20,000 bases of DNA, taken from contig CAUJGJ010000111.1 of NCBI GenBank assembly GCA_963170055.1, positions 172,501-192,500 on the forward strand. The letters are read 5' to 3'. The notes under the pieces were generated by a model. That model was not told the origin of the DNA. It did not search any database and saw nothing but the letters and a program-made list of their open reading frames with translations. Positions 1 to 11,011 of this stretch are shown in pieces. Positions within the stretch are counted from its first letter, which is position 1, and each line of letters starts with the position of its first letter. The position numbers and the translations under genes were made by a program. The DNA is from Halisarca cf. caerulea. Its lineage: Eukaryota > Porifera > Demospongiae > Chondrillida > Halisarcidae.

Positions 1-202
1 CTTGATGTGAATGTTCTTGATGGGTTTGAGTGTTCATTATGTGGAGAATGTCCTTCTGTTGTGATAATGGATGCCACAGTCATGGCCTCCCGAACTGGAT
101 TTCCTTGAGAAATCACTGTTCCCAGCTGATACCAAAGATGATCATCTTCCTCTTCGCAGTGGCTGGTATGACCTGTTGGATCACTGTTGTGCATTGAGTT
201 GA
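1..202 (+). pseudogene. 3' end of a broken frame with a CxxCGxCP motif (possible KDZ-transposase-type or HMGXB3-type protein)
   Basis: Frame 1 is open from the window edge to a TGA at 106-108. It contains a compact cysteine motif, CSLCGECP followed by VVIMDAT. From memory, similar Cys-cluster motifs followed by a hydrophobic stretch and DAT/DGT occur in the cysteine clusters of KDZ transposases and HMGXB3-like proteins of invertebrates. No database was searched. Just before the stop, a second frame opens at about 98 and reads a hydrophilic stretch (DFLEKSLFPADTKDDHLPLR) to a TGA at 200-202. That second stretch looks coding and would connect if one base were missing near 95-100, so I read this as a decayed fragment with one indel. 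An intron is unlikely because no room exists for one. The 5' part lies outside the window. Family assignment is weak; the coding look of both stretches is moderately good. Confidence 0.35.
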
Positions 203-812
203 CAATGTATATATAATCCATTTCATGCATTCTTTTAAATTTGATATATAGTGATATTGTCACTTCATGATTCATTAATTTGTTTGGTCATTGTTACATA
301 TGCATTCTTTGTCATAAAAATGGCTGACAATTAGCGAATCACAAGAACATACACAGAAGACTAGAACTATAGCTTTATAAGCCTTTTCTTGATATAATGG
401 ACATTCATGCGGCAGCATGCATATACAGTTTTTAAGTGTTCTGCGCTTTTTTTCTTGGGTTGGGCCTATGGGTGGTGTCTAGACACCCCAGGCACCACCA
501 TGGATCCGCTTCTGGTAATAGCTTACCTTATTCTTCATGGGACCAGTAGAGCATCAGAATTTTTGAGGCATGGCAAGTCTTATTATTGAGCTGTCTACAC
601 AGATGTCTCAATTTCGTTTGAAGCATACCGATTACCTATATCATATGGAGAGGCCCACATGCAGAACTAGTCTAGACATTGTCAGGTCATTGAGGAATAT
701 AACTCACTGAATATAGAAGTCAACAGTCCCATTGCTTACCCCTCTCCTTGACATCAGAGTTTTTTGTCACTACCTAACAATCCCTGCATGTGTCTTCCTA
801 GGATCATTAGTG
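203..812. other. AT-rich spacer, no gene seen
   Basis: About 600 bases with no supported gene. A 60-codon ORF at 407-589 has no domain-like composition. The stretch ends where the composite repeat begins. Confidence 0.6.
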
Positions 813-1171
813 AGTGCTCCAGCAATAGACAGGTGTGTAAGAGCACTATAAAATATTATGCAAAAGAGAATGGGGTTCAGCTTGAAATATATAAGGTCTA
901 GGAGTATAATATAGCTGACATAAATGCAATCACTTAATACATACAGACTTAGTCTACCATACCTGGTCTCCTAGTTCATTCCTACTACAGACATATCTCC
1001 TCCCAGGCCTTATACCCCCAATACATATACTGGACCAGGTATTGAGAGAGACATTCAGGACACTCAACAGGGGCATTGAAATGGTCCACTGACACTTTCA
1101 TGACCGCAAGGCACACAGTAATATTGCACCTGCAAACAAACATTTTGCAAGAGGTATGACAATGCCATTCA

Positions 1172-1410
1172 CAGGGTTCTATCCAGTGGTGAGAGGGGAG
1201 TTTCTACGCCAAACTCCCGAGCTTCCAACCCGAAAATCCCAACTGCAGTACAAATTACAATAAAGAAGGCCCTACTTGAGTGTCAAAATCAACCTTGAAT
1301 GATCCAAATTATCCTTAAATGCAACCTAATATAACCTAGAAACTCAAATTTTCCCTAGAGGGCATGCTCCCAGAGCCCTCTTGTTAAATTTGTATACCCC
1401 TACACTCCAT
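1172..1410 (+). repeat. Small repeat family starting CAGGGTTCTATCC, copy inside the left composite
   Basis: It starts CAGGGTTCTATCCAG and includes the conserved core AGAAGGCCCTACTTGAGTGT, then a palindromic stretch around GAGGGCATGCTCCC. The same order is seen at 12082-12289 (minus), in part at 13978-14333 (minus), and at 16997-17510 (plus). It is therefore a dispersed family captured inside the composite repeat. The far boundary is uncertain. Confidence 0.6.
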
Positions 1411-1441
1411 AATGCATATGTAATCACACACACATGCACAT

Positions 1442-1614
<173 letters not shown>

Positions 1615-1650
1615 GTATGCTCATGTATACACTCAGGCACATATTTTAGC

Positions 1651-1847
1651 AGTACTGTGGGTTGGTGGGTGCCGACAAGTATGTGGGTTAATTGTTGGGT
1701 GTGGACATGCAGTACTGTGGATTGGTGGGTGTATAGACCAGTATACTGTACGTGGGTTGTTGGGTGTACGTAGACCAGTACTGTGGGTTGGTGAATGTAG
1801 ATTAGTACTGTGGGTTGGTGGGTGTAGACCAGTACTGTGGGTTGGTG
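1651..1847 (+). repeat. 27-bp minisatellite, outer segment of the left copy
   Basis: Units of about 27 bp of the form TACTGTGGGTTGGTGGGTG plus TAGACCAG. It includes an irregular block (about 1671-1805: ACAAGTATGTGGG, then TTAATTGTTGGG, then GTATACTGTACGTGGG). The same block recurs at about 4612-4746 and once in the right copy at about 11690-11824. The segment ends abruptly at the truncated pol end at 1847/1848. Confidence 0.9.
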
Positions 1848-4162
1848 CGAGACCTTCTTTTTCTAGTTGCGAATACTTCTGCTCTGCTTTGCTGAGGGTG
1901 CGAGATGCAAATCCAATGGGACGTTCAGCTCCGTCACAGTAGCGGTGGGAGAGGACTGCTCCAATGCCGTAGGGCGAAGCATCACAGGACAGCACTAACT
2001 CCTGAGTGGAATCAAAATGAACTAGCACTTGAGATGAAAGTAGAAGCTGTTTGGATTCCTTGAAAACTGTTGCTTCCTTTGCTGTCCACTTCCAAGGTGT
2101 AGATGATCTCAAAAGGGCGTAGAGTGGTGCTAGTTTGGTTGCTAGCTGTGGAATTAATTTTCCGTAGTACGCAAGGAGGCCCAAATATGATTTCAGTTCA
2201 CTCACGTTTTGGGGTGGAGGTGCTTGCTGTACTGCCTCAATCTTGTCCGTTATTGGGTGCAGACCTTCAGCATCAATGATGTGGCCTAAATACTGTACAG
2301 ACTTGGCCATGAAGCAGCATTTCTCTTTCTTCAGGCGAAGACCAGCATCCTGCAGCCGCTTAAGGACATCCCGCAAATGAGCTAGATGGTCCTCCTGTGT
2401 CTGACCAGTGATCAGTATATCGTCAAGGTAAACGACCACATGAGGGATACCTTGAAGGAGACACTCCATGGTGCGTTGAAAAATTCCAGGAGCTGAGGAA
2501 ATGCTGTAGGGCAAGCGATTGTACTGGTAGAGCCCTTTTGGTGTGTTTACTACCACATACGTTTTGGCTTCCTCTTCTAAGCGGACTTGTTGATAAGCCT
2601 GGCTGAGGTCCAACTTTGTGAACAGCTGTCCTCCTGACAGCTTGGCAAAAAGATCTTCAATCTTGGGAATTGGATAGCGGTCCAGCTTTGAAACCTTGTT
2701 GACAGTTAGCTTGAAATCACCGCAGATACGAACAGCCTTGCTGCTCTTCAATACCGGAACGATGGGTGCAGCCCAATCCGAAAAATCAATTGGAGAAATA
2801 ACGCCTTCTTTTTCCATGCGATTGAGTTCCTCTTCTACAAGAGGCTTAAGGGCATACGGAATGGGTCTGGCTTTGCAAAACACGGGTTTGGCATCCTGTT
2901 CCACGTGGATCGATGCTTTGAATCCTTTCAACGTTCCCAGTCCATCCTGGAAGACATCAGGGAAAACCTGGCAGACTGACTCTGCATCTGTCAAGGCCAT
3001 ATTGTGATGAATTGTTTTCCAGTTGAGCTGTAAGTGCTCCAGCCAATCGCGTCCGAGAAGATTAGGGCCTGTGCCTTCCACCACTATCAGTGGAAGGTTC
3101 ATTTCCTGAGAGTTGTGGCAAACATGTACAGTGAACGTTCCCAGGTTTTTCAATGCTTGTTGATCATATGTGCGTAGCAAAATAGACGAAGATTTGAGGG
3201 GTTTGTTGCTGAATTTCTCCCGATACGTTGCAGATGAGATGATGGACACTGATGCACCTGTGTCAATCTCCATCATAACGGGTTGGTCATCTAGTTGAAC
3301 GTGTACCCGGTATGGGTTCTTTGGGGATTTATCATCTTGGCTACTGAATATGCCAAAAATAAGGTATTCACCCTCAATCTCAGTAGGAGGTGTATTAGAC
3401 TCCACTACATTTACTTTCCGGTAGTGTTTGGTTTGTTTACCTTTGGATCTACAAACGGCTTCCAAATGTCCAACTTTTCCACAGGCATGACATTTGGCTG
3501 TTTTAAACCGGCAAGACTGTGCACTATGCCCTGGCTTTCCACAACGATAGCAGGTTGGTGCTCGCCTTTGTGGCTTTGTGGTTTGGACTTTGTGGACGTT
3601 CTCCTCTTTGTGAGCAGCAGTAGTGGTAGAGGGTTGCAGTGTTTGCGAATTTTTCACAGCTGCCTCTATTCCAAGGGCTAACTCCACAGCCTTCTTTAGG
3701 GTCAGATTAGGCTCAGCAAGTAGACGTTTCTGCATGTGGACATCAGCAATACCACATACCAAGCGGTCACGAAGCATATCTTCCAGGGACTCCCTGAAGT
3801 TACAGAACTTTGCCAAGGCTCGCAGCTCAGCAATAAACATAGCAATTGACTCCCCTGGTTGACACACTCTCGAATTGAACTTGAAACGTTGAACAATTTC
3901 TGATGGGGTTGGGTTGTGGTGGCTGCTTAGGGTTTCCACCAGTTTACTGTACTCTATTTCTCCTGGCTTTTTGGGGGTTACCAAGTTGCACAGAAGCTTG
4001 TATGCTGCTGGCCCCATCATAGACAGTAAAATTGAACGCTTTTTTAGCTGAATCTTCTATTCCATTGGCTGTAAAGAAATGTCCAAGTCTTTCTTCATAC
4101 TGTGTCCATTCCTCCTTTCCTTCAACGAATTCGCCAACTGATCCGAAAAGAACTGAAGCCAT
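1848..4162 (-). pseudogene. Retrotransposon gag-pol, one frame break in gag and truncated in RNase H
   Basis: Gag starts at an ATG at 4160-4162, about 16 bases after the primer site. About 40 codons later, a run of six A's on the coding strand (4040-4045) moves the frame by one base. The downstream frame then stays open from 4020 to beyond 1848. In that downstream frame two CCHC zinc knuckles lie at residues 157-170 and 177-190. The aspartic protease has DTGAS at 253-257 and a GRDWL end near 323. RT spans roughly 380-560, with LDLSQAYQQV near 470 and the catalytic YLDD at 531-534. RNase H begins with CDAS at 679-682 and is cut at about residue 725, leaving out its later catalytic residues. 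After that the frame reads minisatellite as a 9-residue repeat, which is not protein-coding history. Gag and pol share one frame, as in several Ty3/gypsy lineages. The break in gag is probably a simple indel. A programmed shift is unlikely this early in gag. Confidence 0.92.
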
Positions 4163-4178
4163 CACAAAAAGAATAACA

Positions 4179-4196
4179 CGTTGATCCTCGTCACCA
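4179..4196 (-). other. Primer binding site of the retroelement
   Basis: The minus strand reads TGGTGACGAGGATCAACG four bases after the LTR end. The leading TGG pairs with the CCA tail of a tRNA, as expected for LTR element priming. I cannot name the tRNA. Confidence 0.65.
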
Positions 4197-4200
4197 AAAA

Positions 4201-4439
4201 TGCTATAACCTTAGGGTAGCTGTAACACAAAATCACTAGGATTGCTTATTCTATCAATGGTCACTGAAAGGTTCTTTTTCAATTCAATACTACAAGACAC
4301 GTGTACAGTCAGGAGATCAGTCACAAGATCTGGTCTCAGGTTACAATCATGCAATAATATAAAAGTAACACAACATATCCAAATACACAGACATGAATAC
4401 TCCAGTACAACTAGTTAACATGATAAACAAGTTACTACA
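4201..4439 (-). repeat. 5' LTR of the Ty3/gypsy element
   Basis: On the minus strand it begins TGTAGTAAC and ends GTTATAGCA, giving the usual TG...CA ends with a short imperfect inverted match. Four T's then lead to the primer site. No second copy is present because the 3' end of the element is gone, so the borders rest only on the ends and the primer site. Confidence 0.75.
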
Positions 4440-4440
4440 G

Positions 4441-5133
4441 TTGGTGGGTGAGACCAATACTGTGGGTTGGTGGGTGTAGACCAGTACTGTGGGTTGGTGG
4501 GTGTAGACCAATACTGTGGGTTGGTGGGTGTAGACCAGTACTGTGAGTTGGTGGGTATAGACCAATACTGTGGGTTGGTGGGTGTAGACCAGTACTGTGG
4601 GTTGGTGGGTGCAGACAAGTATGTGGGTTAATTGTTGGGTGTGGACATGTAGTACTGTGGATTGGTGGGTGTATAGACCAGTATACTGTACGTGGGTTGT
4701 TGGGTGTACGTAGACCAGTACTGTGGGTTGGTGAATGTAGATTAGTATACTGTGGGTTGTTGGGTGTAGACCAGTACTGTGGGTTGGTGGGTGTAGACCA
4801 ATACTGTGGGTTGGTGGGTGTAGACCAGTACTGTGGGTTGGTGGGTGTAGACCAGTACTGTGGGTTGATGGGTGTAGACCAGTACTGTGGGTTGGTGGGT
4901 GTAGACCAATACTGTGGGTTGGTGGGTGTAGACCAGTACTGTGGGTTGGTGGGTGTAGACCAGTACTGTGGGTTGGTGGGTGTTGACCAGTACTGTGGGT
5001 TGGTGGGTGTAGACCAGTACAGTGGATTGGTGGGTGTAGACCAATACTGTGGGTTGGTGGGTGTAGACCAGTACTGTGAGTTGGTGGGTGTAGACCAATA
5101 CTGTGGGTTGGTGGGTGTAGACCAGCACTGTGA
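4441..5133 (+). repeat. 27-bp minisatellite, inner segment of the left copy
   Basis: About 25 units of roughly 27 bp, mostly TACTGTGGGTTGGTGGGTG plus TAGACCAG or TAGACCAA. Unit variants include GGTTGATGGG and ACAGTGGATTGG. It includes a second copy of the irregular block at about 4612-4746. Because 27 is a multiple of three and few stops occur, several frames are open on both strands; these are not genes. Confidence 0.95.
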
Positions 5134-5575
<442 letters not shown>

Positions 5576-5766
5576 ATGTTATTGATATTGATAGCATGCA
5601 TGCAGTACCTATATTTTGTAGAGACATGCTGCTCTCAGTCTGGCTGCAATGGAATATGCTATGTATATCTGCAGGACCGATTATTATGTGCTCCTGATAT
5701 CTGGCAGTCTTAGCAGCTGTTGTTGCAGCCGCAGTCAAACGTCTGTAGGCAGTTACATAAACAATG

Positions 5767-5772
5767 TTTATT
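5767..5772 (-). terminator. Candidate poly(A) signal of the death-domain gene
   Basis: AATAAA on the minus strand, about 225 bases past the stop codon at 5997. It lies just outside the left composite copy. AT-rich context makes chance matches common. Confidence 0.3.
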
Positions 5773-5996
5773 AATTATTATTGCATAAGTAAGTGCAAAG
5801 CGGCAAGGTGACTGTCAGTAAGTGTTGCAGTCAAGCCAGCTTGTAACCTACAAACTTGTAAAGAAGCTCATTGACAAGATATAATAATACAGGAAAAGTT
5901 TACAATGAAATAATGTATTACTGATACACAGTGCAGTATTAAAGGCTTATAATTATTGCAAAGGTATCCATTCCAGACATATAATCTGTTGTCTTT

Positions 5997-6254
5997 TCAT
6001 GCATTTTCTGGAGCAATCCAGTCAACAAGATTAAACAAAATCTTTACTGGAGGGTTGCTTGAGCATAATTCCAGTATTCTGTGGCAGATTTGCATTCGAT
6101 GTGATGCTTTGGGTGCTCTTGCCTCAGACACTACCATAGATGATATCCTCACTTCTACAGATGGAGGATAATAGCTGCTTCTGACAGTTAATTCAAGACC
6201 TTTAGGACTGTTGAATTCTTCATTGTTAGTGAAGTTCACACATGATTTATCAAA
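5997..6254 (-). CDS. Exon 12, module C' and stop
   Basis: Acceptor TTTTCACAG, phase 0, 85 codons and a TGA at 5997-5999. It contains SSYYPPSVEVRI and ends LFNLVDWIAPENA. These align with NSSYPPVIDLAV and VKVVEWMDP of exon 9, so it is the second copy of the same domain part. Confidence 0.75.
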   Translation of the reverse strand, partial: FDKSCVNFTNNEEFNSPKGLELTVRSSYYPPSVEVRISSMVVSEARAPKASHRMQICHRILELCSSNPPVKILFNLVDWIAPENA

Positions 6255-6368
6255 CTGTGAAAAGAACCCATTGGCAGTATCAGATCAAATTGAGAGAAAT
6301 ACAGAGTAATTTTAAATAAAGGTAGACTGGTAACATGCAGAGGTGTGCAATCTAGATTATACACTCAC

Positions 6369-6527
6369 TTTGGACGGACCATCAAACTCGCAACGCCAAT
6401 TATACCCCACATTCTCACCAATCTTGAAGGAAAAGGAGTCTGAACTGTCCTGATCAAAGTTGAACTCGATGATCTTCCTCCTAAGCTCTGTATGCTCATC
6501 AGATGTCACACAGTATTTTGATATGAT
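6369..6527 (-). CDS. Exon 11, module B'
   Basis: 53 codons, acceptor TTCCTGCAG, donor GTGAGT, phase 0 at both ends. Starts IISKYC and ends with WRCEFDGPSK, matching IVTKYC and WNSVFNGCSE of exon 8. Confidence 0.78.
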
Positions 6528-6681
6528 CTGCAGGAACATTCCAACGTACACTTACAAATTAACGGTACTAGTGCAGGTAAACAAGCAGTACTATAATACA
6601 TGGACTCACAAGCATGTCAAGCTGAAGAGTTAGTTGTACACAAATTTAATTACTACTCTATGAAATCAACAGACCACTAAC

Positions 6682-6852
6682 TTCTCTCCAGATCATTGAA
6701 GAGTATGTGACAAAAACAGTCAATTCTTCTGTACCCCTTGCGCCAAGGACATATCTGTACTTTTCTACCACATGACAAGAGTATCTGGCCATGGGTCCTT
6801 CCTTGCAGGCTTGTGTGAATAAATCTTCAGATTTGTCAGAGTCCACGATATA
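6682..6852 (-). CDS. Exon 10, module A'
   Basis: 57 codons, donor GTTAGT. Contains CKEGPMARYSCHVVEK and VTYSSMIWRE, matching YKDGIKYRYMCYVFEK and LTYSSKYWSE of exon 7. The acceptor is uncertain. The better-looking site TTCTCTAG, 8 bases upstream, would put a stop in frame, so I use ATATGAAG. This could hide a third small lesion. Confidence 0.65.
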
Positions 6853-7016
6853 CTTCATATCTAGAGAACAGTCTGAATGTACACATGCATGCCCAAGAAT
6901 ATGGGTAGACACTATGCATGCAATGATGCACACTCTATATAATGTGTTCTTACATGCGTATATACATACACATGCTCACACACACATATCAATATATTAT
7001 GACATTGTATTATTAA

Positions 7017-7047
7017 TCACACACACATGCACACACGCACACACACA

Positions 7048-7088
<41 letters not shown>

Positions 7089-7146
7089 GCACAGGTGCAC
7101 TAGTACTGATGCACACACACACATACGCACACACATACACACACAC
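7017..7146 (+). repeat. CA-rich microsatellite in intron 9
   Basis: CA dinucleotides with scattered G and T substitutions, lying between exons 9 and 10. Older and less pure than the tract at 1443. Confidence 0.9.
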
Positions 7147-7209
7147 ATGCATGACATTTTAAGTGCAGGAATACCTCTAGTATTAATAATAGCACTTTTA
7201 ATTGCATAC

Positions 7210-7449
7210 CGTTCGAGGGTCCATCCACTCAACAACTTTGACAGGAATGCAAACATGAGGGCTTGAGCCAACGATCTCCAGATTGGTAAGAGAGTCCACA
7301 TTGTTTTCACTTGTGGTGTGAACGTGACAAGACACTGCAAGGTCTATGACTGGTGGATAGCTGGAGTTTCTTACACATTGCTCAAGGAACATTGGTCCAT
7401 CTTCTTCTGGCTCAATATCCTTTTTAAAATTAAAGGAAACTTTAGGAAT
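7210..7449 (-). CDS. Exon 9, module C
   Basis: 80 codons, acceptor CTCTTACAG, donor GTATGC, phase 0 at both ends. Starts IPKVSFNF and ends VKVVEWMDPRT. First copy of the domain part also found in exon 12. Confidence 0.78.
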
Positions 7450-8019
7450 CTGTAAGAGTTTACAACAGAAAGTGGATGATATACTAGGAATTATACACAA
7501 AGTAGTGATTATACTACGTCATCAGTGCTTCTCACTACACCATGGCAAGTTGTTTTCAATGAGTCTCATTGACTTTTTTTCTGACAATGTCTCTAGCTAC
7601 TATATGGAAAACATTATACAATTCAAGCCTGTCCGAGAGGGACCACTTGTACAAAGACCACATGTCTACAGTGAGAACTGTAGTACATGCAGGCTGCTAC
7701 ATGGGCCAATCAGTAATTAAGGATCATGCACCTGACTACAAAGACCACCATCACTTGGTCCCTTCAGTGGTCATTATGACCAAATTTTACTCTATTTGAT
7801 AATAATATTAATATTATTATTATTAAAAAAACATAACAAATCTGAGATAAAGCCTTCTCAAGATAGTCATGTGCAGCTGCATGTATGTGCCGTATGGTGA
7901 ATAATTATAATAAAATATTACGCCCTATATAGAACAGTTTCTGAGTACATGTATACTCACTCTGGGACTTATTGCTAGATTATTGTTATTATAAAATATG
8001 GTAAGTTAAGTTGACTCAC
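7450..8019 (-). other. Intron 8, nothing recognised
   Basis: 570 bases of AT-rich sequence between exons 8 and 9. It includes a short TAATATTAT run at 7800-7830. No gene or clear transposon seen. Confidence 0.6.
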
Positions 8020-8169
8020 CTCACTACAGCCATTGAACACACTATTCCAGTGTGCTCCAGATTGCTTGGGCATGTTTGCTTGGACAACTGATCCCTCAAC
8101 GTCAAAGTCTCGGATAACAGATTTTAGCTGCCATTCCTTGCCACTAGGCTTGCAGTATTTTGTTACTAT
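8020..8169 (-). CDS. Exon 8, module B
   Basis: 50 codons, acceptor TATATTAG, donor GTGAGT, phase 0 at both ends. Starts IVTKYCKPSG and ends VFNGCSE. Homologous to exon 11. Confidence 0.78.
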
Positions 8170-8781
8170 CTAATATAAATTGGTAAGTTAGAGAATATCT
8201 AATATAGTACCACAATTACATGAATGACATGCATGTGTATGTTGTGATAGTTTGCATTATGGGGATATCAAATTATAGTTCTATTTCAGAATCTTGATAT
8301 AATACACAATGTCATGAACTACTGATTTTATCACTCAGTCTGTGATGTCTATTCCTATTCTAGCATGTAGGGCATCATGTCTTCCAGAAAAATTATGTCA
8401 GCAATTGTTTTCCTTCATTGTACTTTATTGCAAATCAACTATGACTCGTTACCTCTTGTATAACAAATAACCAGCCATCATACTAGAGAAAATTATAATG
8501 ATATCTATTGGTCCTACCTACTGTATTGTGTTTCCAATTGCAATCTGAGAAAATTTTAACTTTTTTAAAGAAATAATTATCAAATACCAACTCATGCTAC
8601 ACAACTATACATTCATTCGCGATGTCCCACATAGACCATTCCATAATAGATTAAGTCAAAGTCATGCACACAACCACAATACAAAACAGTGAAGGCCCAC
8701 AATATATGTAAGCCCCACCAATAGTCTATGGGTATAGTCACAGTTGCTACATTAGAAGGTGTTCATTACAACTGAGCTCAC
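8170..8781 (-). other. Intron 7, nothing recognised
   Basis: About 610 bases of AT-rich sequence without a supported gene or repeat. Confidence 0.6.
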
Positions 8782-8991
8782 TTCACTCCAGTACTTGCTA
8801 CTGTAAGTGAGGACCAGGTGTAGCTGTTGTGTGGTGTCTATACTGTTCTCATTCTTTATTTCTCCTTTGGTAGCGTGTCTTCGAAGCTTTTCAAAAACAT
8901 AGCACATGTATCTGTACTTTATGCCATCCTTGTAGGCTAAAGCAAAGATTTCATCGTCACATTTTGTCTTTTCAGCATCTTGGGGGCTTAT
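8782..8991 (-). CDS. Exon 7, module A
   Basis: 70 codons, acceptor GTACGTAG, donor GTGAGC, phase 0 at both ends. Contains YKDGIKYRYMCYVFEK and LVLTYSSKYWSE. Homologous to exon 10, with an extra loop of about ten residues after the FEK motif. Confidence 0.78.
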
Positions 8992-9187
8992 CTACGTACA
9001 GAAAGAGGTGTTATCATGTGGCCGCATGCATGTAATACTATGATGCATAAATCAATGTACTGCTATTCAGGTGCATTGATTAAGAATCACTTTTATTATG
9101 CGTCAAGTACATACCATACTGTCAAGATCAAGTGTCTAAAAGCTACCATCAACAATCATGCATGTACATGCAAATGCAGATATATAC

Positions 9188-9397
9188 CTTGGAGGTCAGC
9201 ACTTTCTCATCCAATGCAGCCTTCAATCTATCTATTTCTACCTGTAGAACAGCCTCACGTTTGTCTCTTTCTGCAGTCAAAATTGCAATGTCATCACTTT
9301 TGGTTGCCATTTCCTCCCAAATTCTTCCAGATGGGAGAGATTTGAGCCTGCCAGCTAATTCATCTTTCCATTCTGCTGCCATGACATGAAGCTTTTC
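9188..9397 (-). CDS. Exon 6, coiled coil
   Basis: 70 codons, acceptor TATGTATAG, donor GTATAT, phase 0 at both ends. Rich in E, K, L and A with heptad-like spacing, for example AERDKREAVLQVEIDRLKAA. Likely a dimerisation helix leading into module A. Confidence 0.75.
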
Positions 9398-10399
9398 CTA
9401 TACATATATATAAGAGTATGCATGATTGCACAAGTGCAGAACTTGCTTACTATTTAAACCATGCACCATGCACTTAGTCTATTAACCAAAAGGATAATGT
9501 TTGCATCGGAATCCCTATGACCATAATTTTCTTTAACATGTGTTATAATTATATCATTATATTGAAAGTTCAATAATGTTGAGGGAATTCTGCAGTTCCT
9601 CCACGTATATTGTGGCAATGCCGGTCAACATTATTATTGTACATTTTATGGTGTGTAACATTAATTTTGTCCAATCTATATGATATACTAAGTCTTTATA
9701 ATAATGTGAAGATAAGTCTTATGAAAATTAATACAGAATGCGTATGATATAATAATTATAAACTATAGTATGAGTATATACAGAAAAGGATTAGGAATAG
9801 TTATATTAGTTTCAATTTGAAAGCAATGATTGTCAATTACAGTTTACATAAACATTGTGTTCAATGAATTTTACAAGACTAGTGTGGGGGCCTCGAATTA
9901 CTAGTTTCACAAAGAAATCCTTCCAATAGTTGCAGTTTCACTATGTAGTATGTGGAACACTTTGGAGTCCACTTGGAGAGTTCACTACTTATGATTTATT
10001 ATGCTGTTTCAATTGGCTGTGGTAACCTATAATACTAATGGTAACAAAATTATAAAACAATGCAATTCACTTTAATTAATTGTATGCTAGTGCTGGATCC
10101 TTATACCATGTCTGCATATTAATTAAATAATATTATGCATAAAATAATACTTTTAATTTTATTGTTATGAGCTTCAGATTTCATAGTTTATGACAAAACT
10201 ATACACAAAACACTGTAAGTTTTAGTACTGTGCATGTCAATTCACATAATATATATACCTGTCCAGTTACTTTCATGTAGTTGAGATTGATTTTACCTTT
10301 TACAATGTTATTATGATATAATGGATCCCCACGTGCATGGGCATATTAAAGGTCACTGTGGCAAAAAAGTACTTTGTGCTTAATCGAGCTATAACCCAC
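9398..10399 (-). other. Intron 5, nothing recognised
   Basis: About 1 kb of strongly AT-rich DNA with many short palindromic AT words. No supported gene, microsatellite or transposon end seen. Confidence 0.6.
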
Positions 10400-10576
10400 T
10401 TCAAGTTGGAATCTTTCCTGGGCGAGTTGAGCAGTTTGTGTTTTAAACATATCTCGCTCCTTCCCAATCTCCAGGTTCTCTTCTTCTTTCAGTTTTAGTT
10501 TCATCCTGGCAGCTATCAACTGGTGTTTAACCTGCTCAAGGCGAATTTCGGCATCCTCCAGCTTCTTTAACATGTC
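10400..10576 (-). CDS. Exon 5, coiled coil
   Basis: 59 codons, acceptor TCCACACAAG, phase 0. Contains LEDAEIRLEQVKHQL and KLKLKEEENLEIGKERD, a strongly charged helical pattern. Two donors fit phase 0: GTGGGT (used here) or GTACTT 27 bases later, which would add nine residues. Confidence 0.7.
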
Positions 10577-10794
10577 CTTGTGTGGAAAATTATACAGTCT
10601 CATTATGAAAGTTTGTTAATCCTATATATATGTATAATGTACATATTATTAATATTAATGATTTGAAAATATATATATAATGACATTTAATTCTGACCAA
10701 TCATAATCAAAGCAAACATGTGAAAAACTCACAGAATTTGGTGTGTCCAGTGGCACAAATATATACTGTTTAATAACACAAAACACTACACACA

Positions 10795-10867
10795 CATTAT
10801 ACACATGCACGCACATGTACACACATACACACACATGCAAACACACATACACGCACACATGCACACA
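10795..10867 (+). repeat. CA-rich microsatellite abutting the right composite copy
   Basis: Impure CA repeat (with CACGCA and CATGCA words) ending right at the inner end of the composite repeat. It may have been the insertion target. Confidence 0.85.
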
Positions 10868-11008
10868 GTTGCTAAGACTGCCAGATATCAGGAGCACATA
10901 ATAATCGGTCCTGCAGATATACATAGCATATTCCATTGCAGCCAGACTGAGAGCAGCATGTCTCTACAAAATATAGGTACTGCATGCATGCTATCAATAT
11001 CAATAACA

Positions 11009-11011
11009 TTA

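Larger units (their letters stand above)
1848..4439 (-). mobile_element. Ty3/gypsy LTR retrotransposon, 3'-truncated (5' LTR, gag, partial pol)
   Basis: Read on the minus strand, the element begins with a 239-bp LTR (4439 to 4201), then a tRNA-primer site, gag and pol in order. It stops inside RNase H at about 1848, where pol runs directly into the 27-bp minisatellite. Integrase, the rest of RNase H and the 3' LTR are missing, so it cannot move by itself. The domain order protease, RT, RNase H and the two zinc knuckles mark it as Ty3/gypsy. The PBS-like TGGTGACGAGGAT just after the LTR suggests the Mag/SURL type, which is my inference. It is nested in the composite repeat, and the right copy at 10870-12650 lacks it. 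The pol frame is long and open, so the insertion looks young. Confidence 0.93.

Noticed and set aside
407..589. 60-codon ORF on plus
   Set aside because: Length expected by chance, no recognisable domain or splice context.
2696..3862. Plus-strand ORFs opposite pol
   Set aside because: Shadows of the retrotransposon frame.
4040..4045. A6 run in gag as a programmed frameshift site
   Set aside because: It lies near codon 40 of gag, not at a gag-pol boundary, and the shift needed is not of the usual -1 slippery type.
4441..5133. Array considered as a CRISPR
   Set aside because: Units are contiguous with no variable spacers, and the setting is eukaryotic.
9132..9389. Plus-strand ORF opposite exon 6
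   Set aside because: Shadow of the minus-strand coiled-coil exon, which has correct splice sites and composition.
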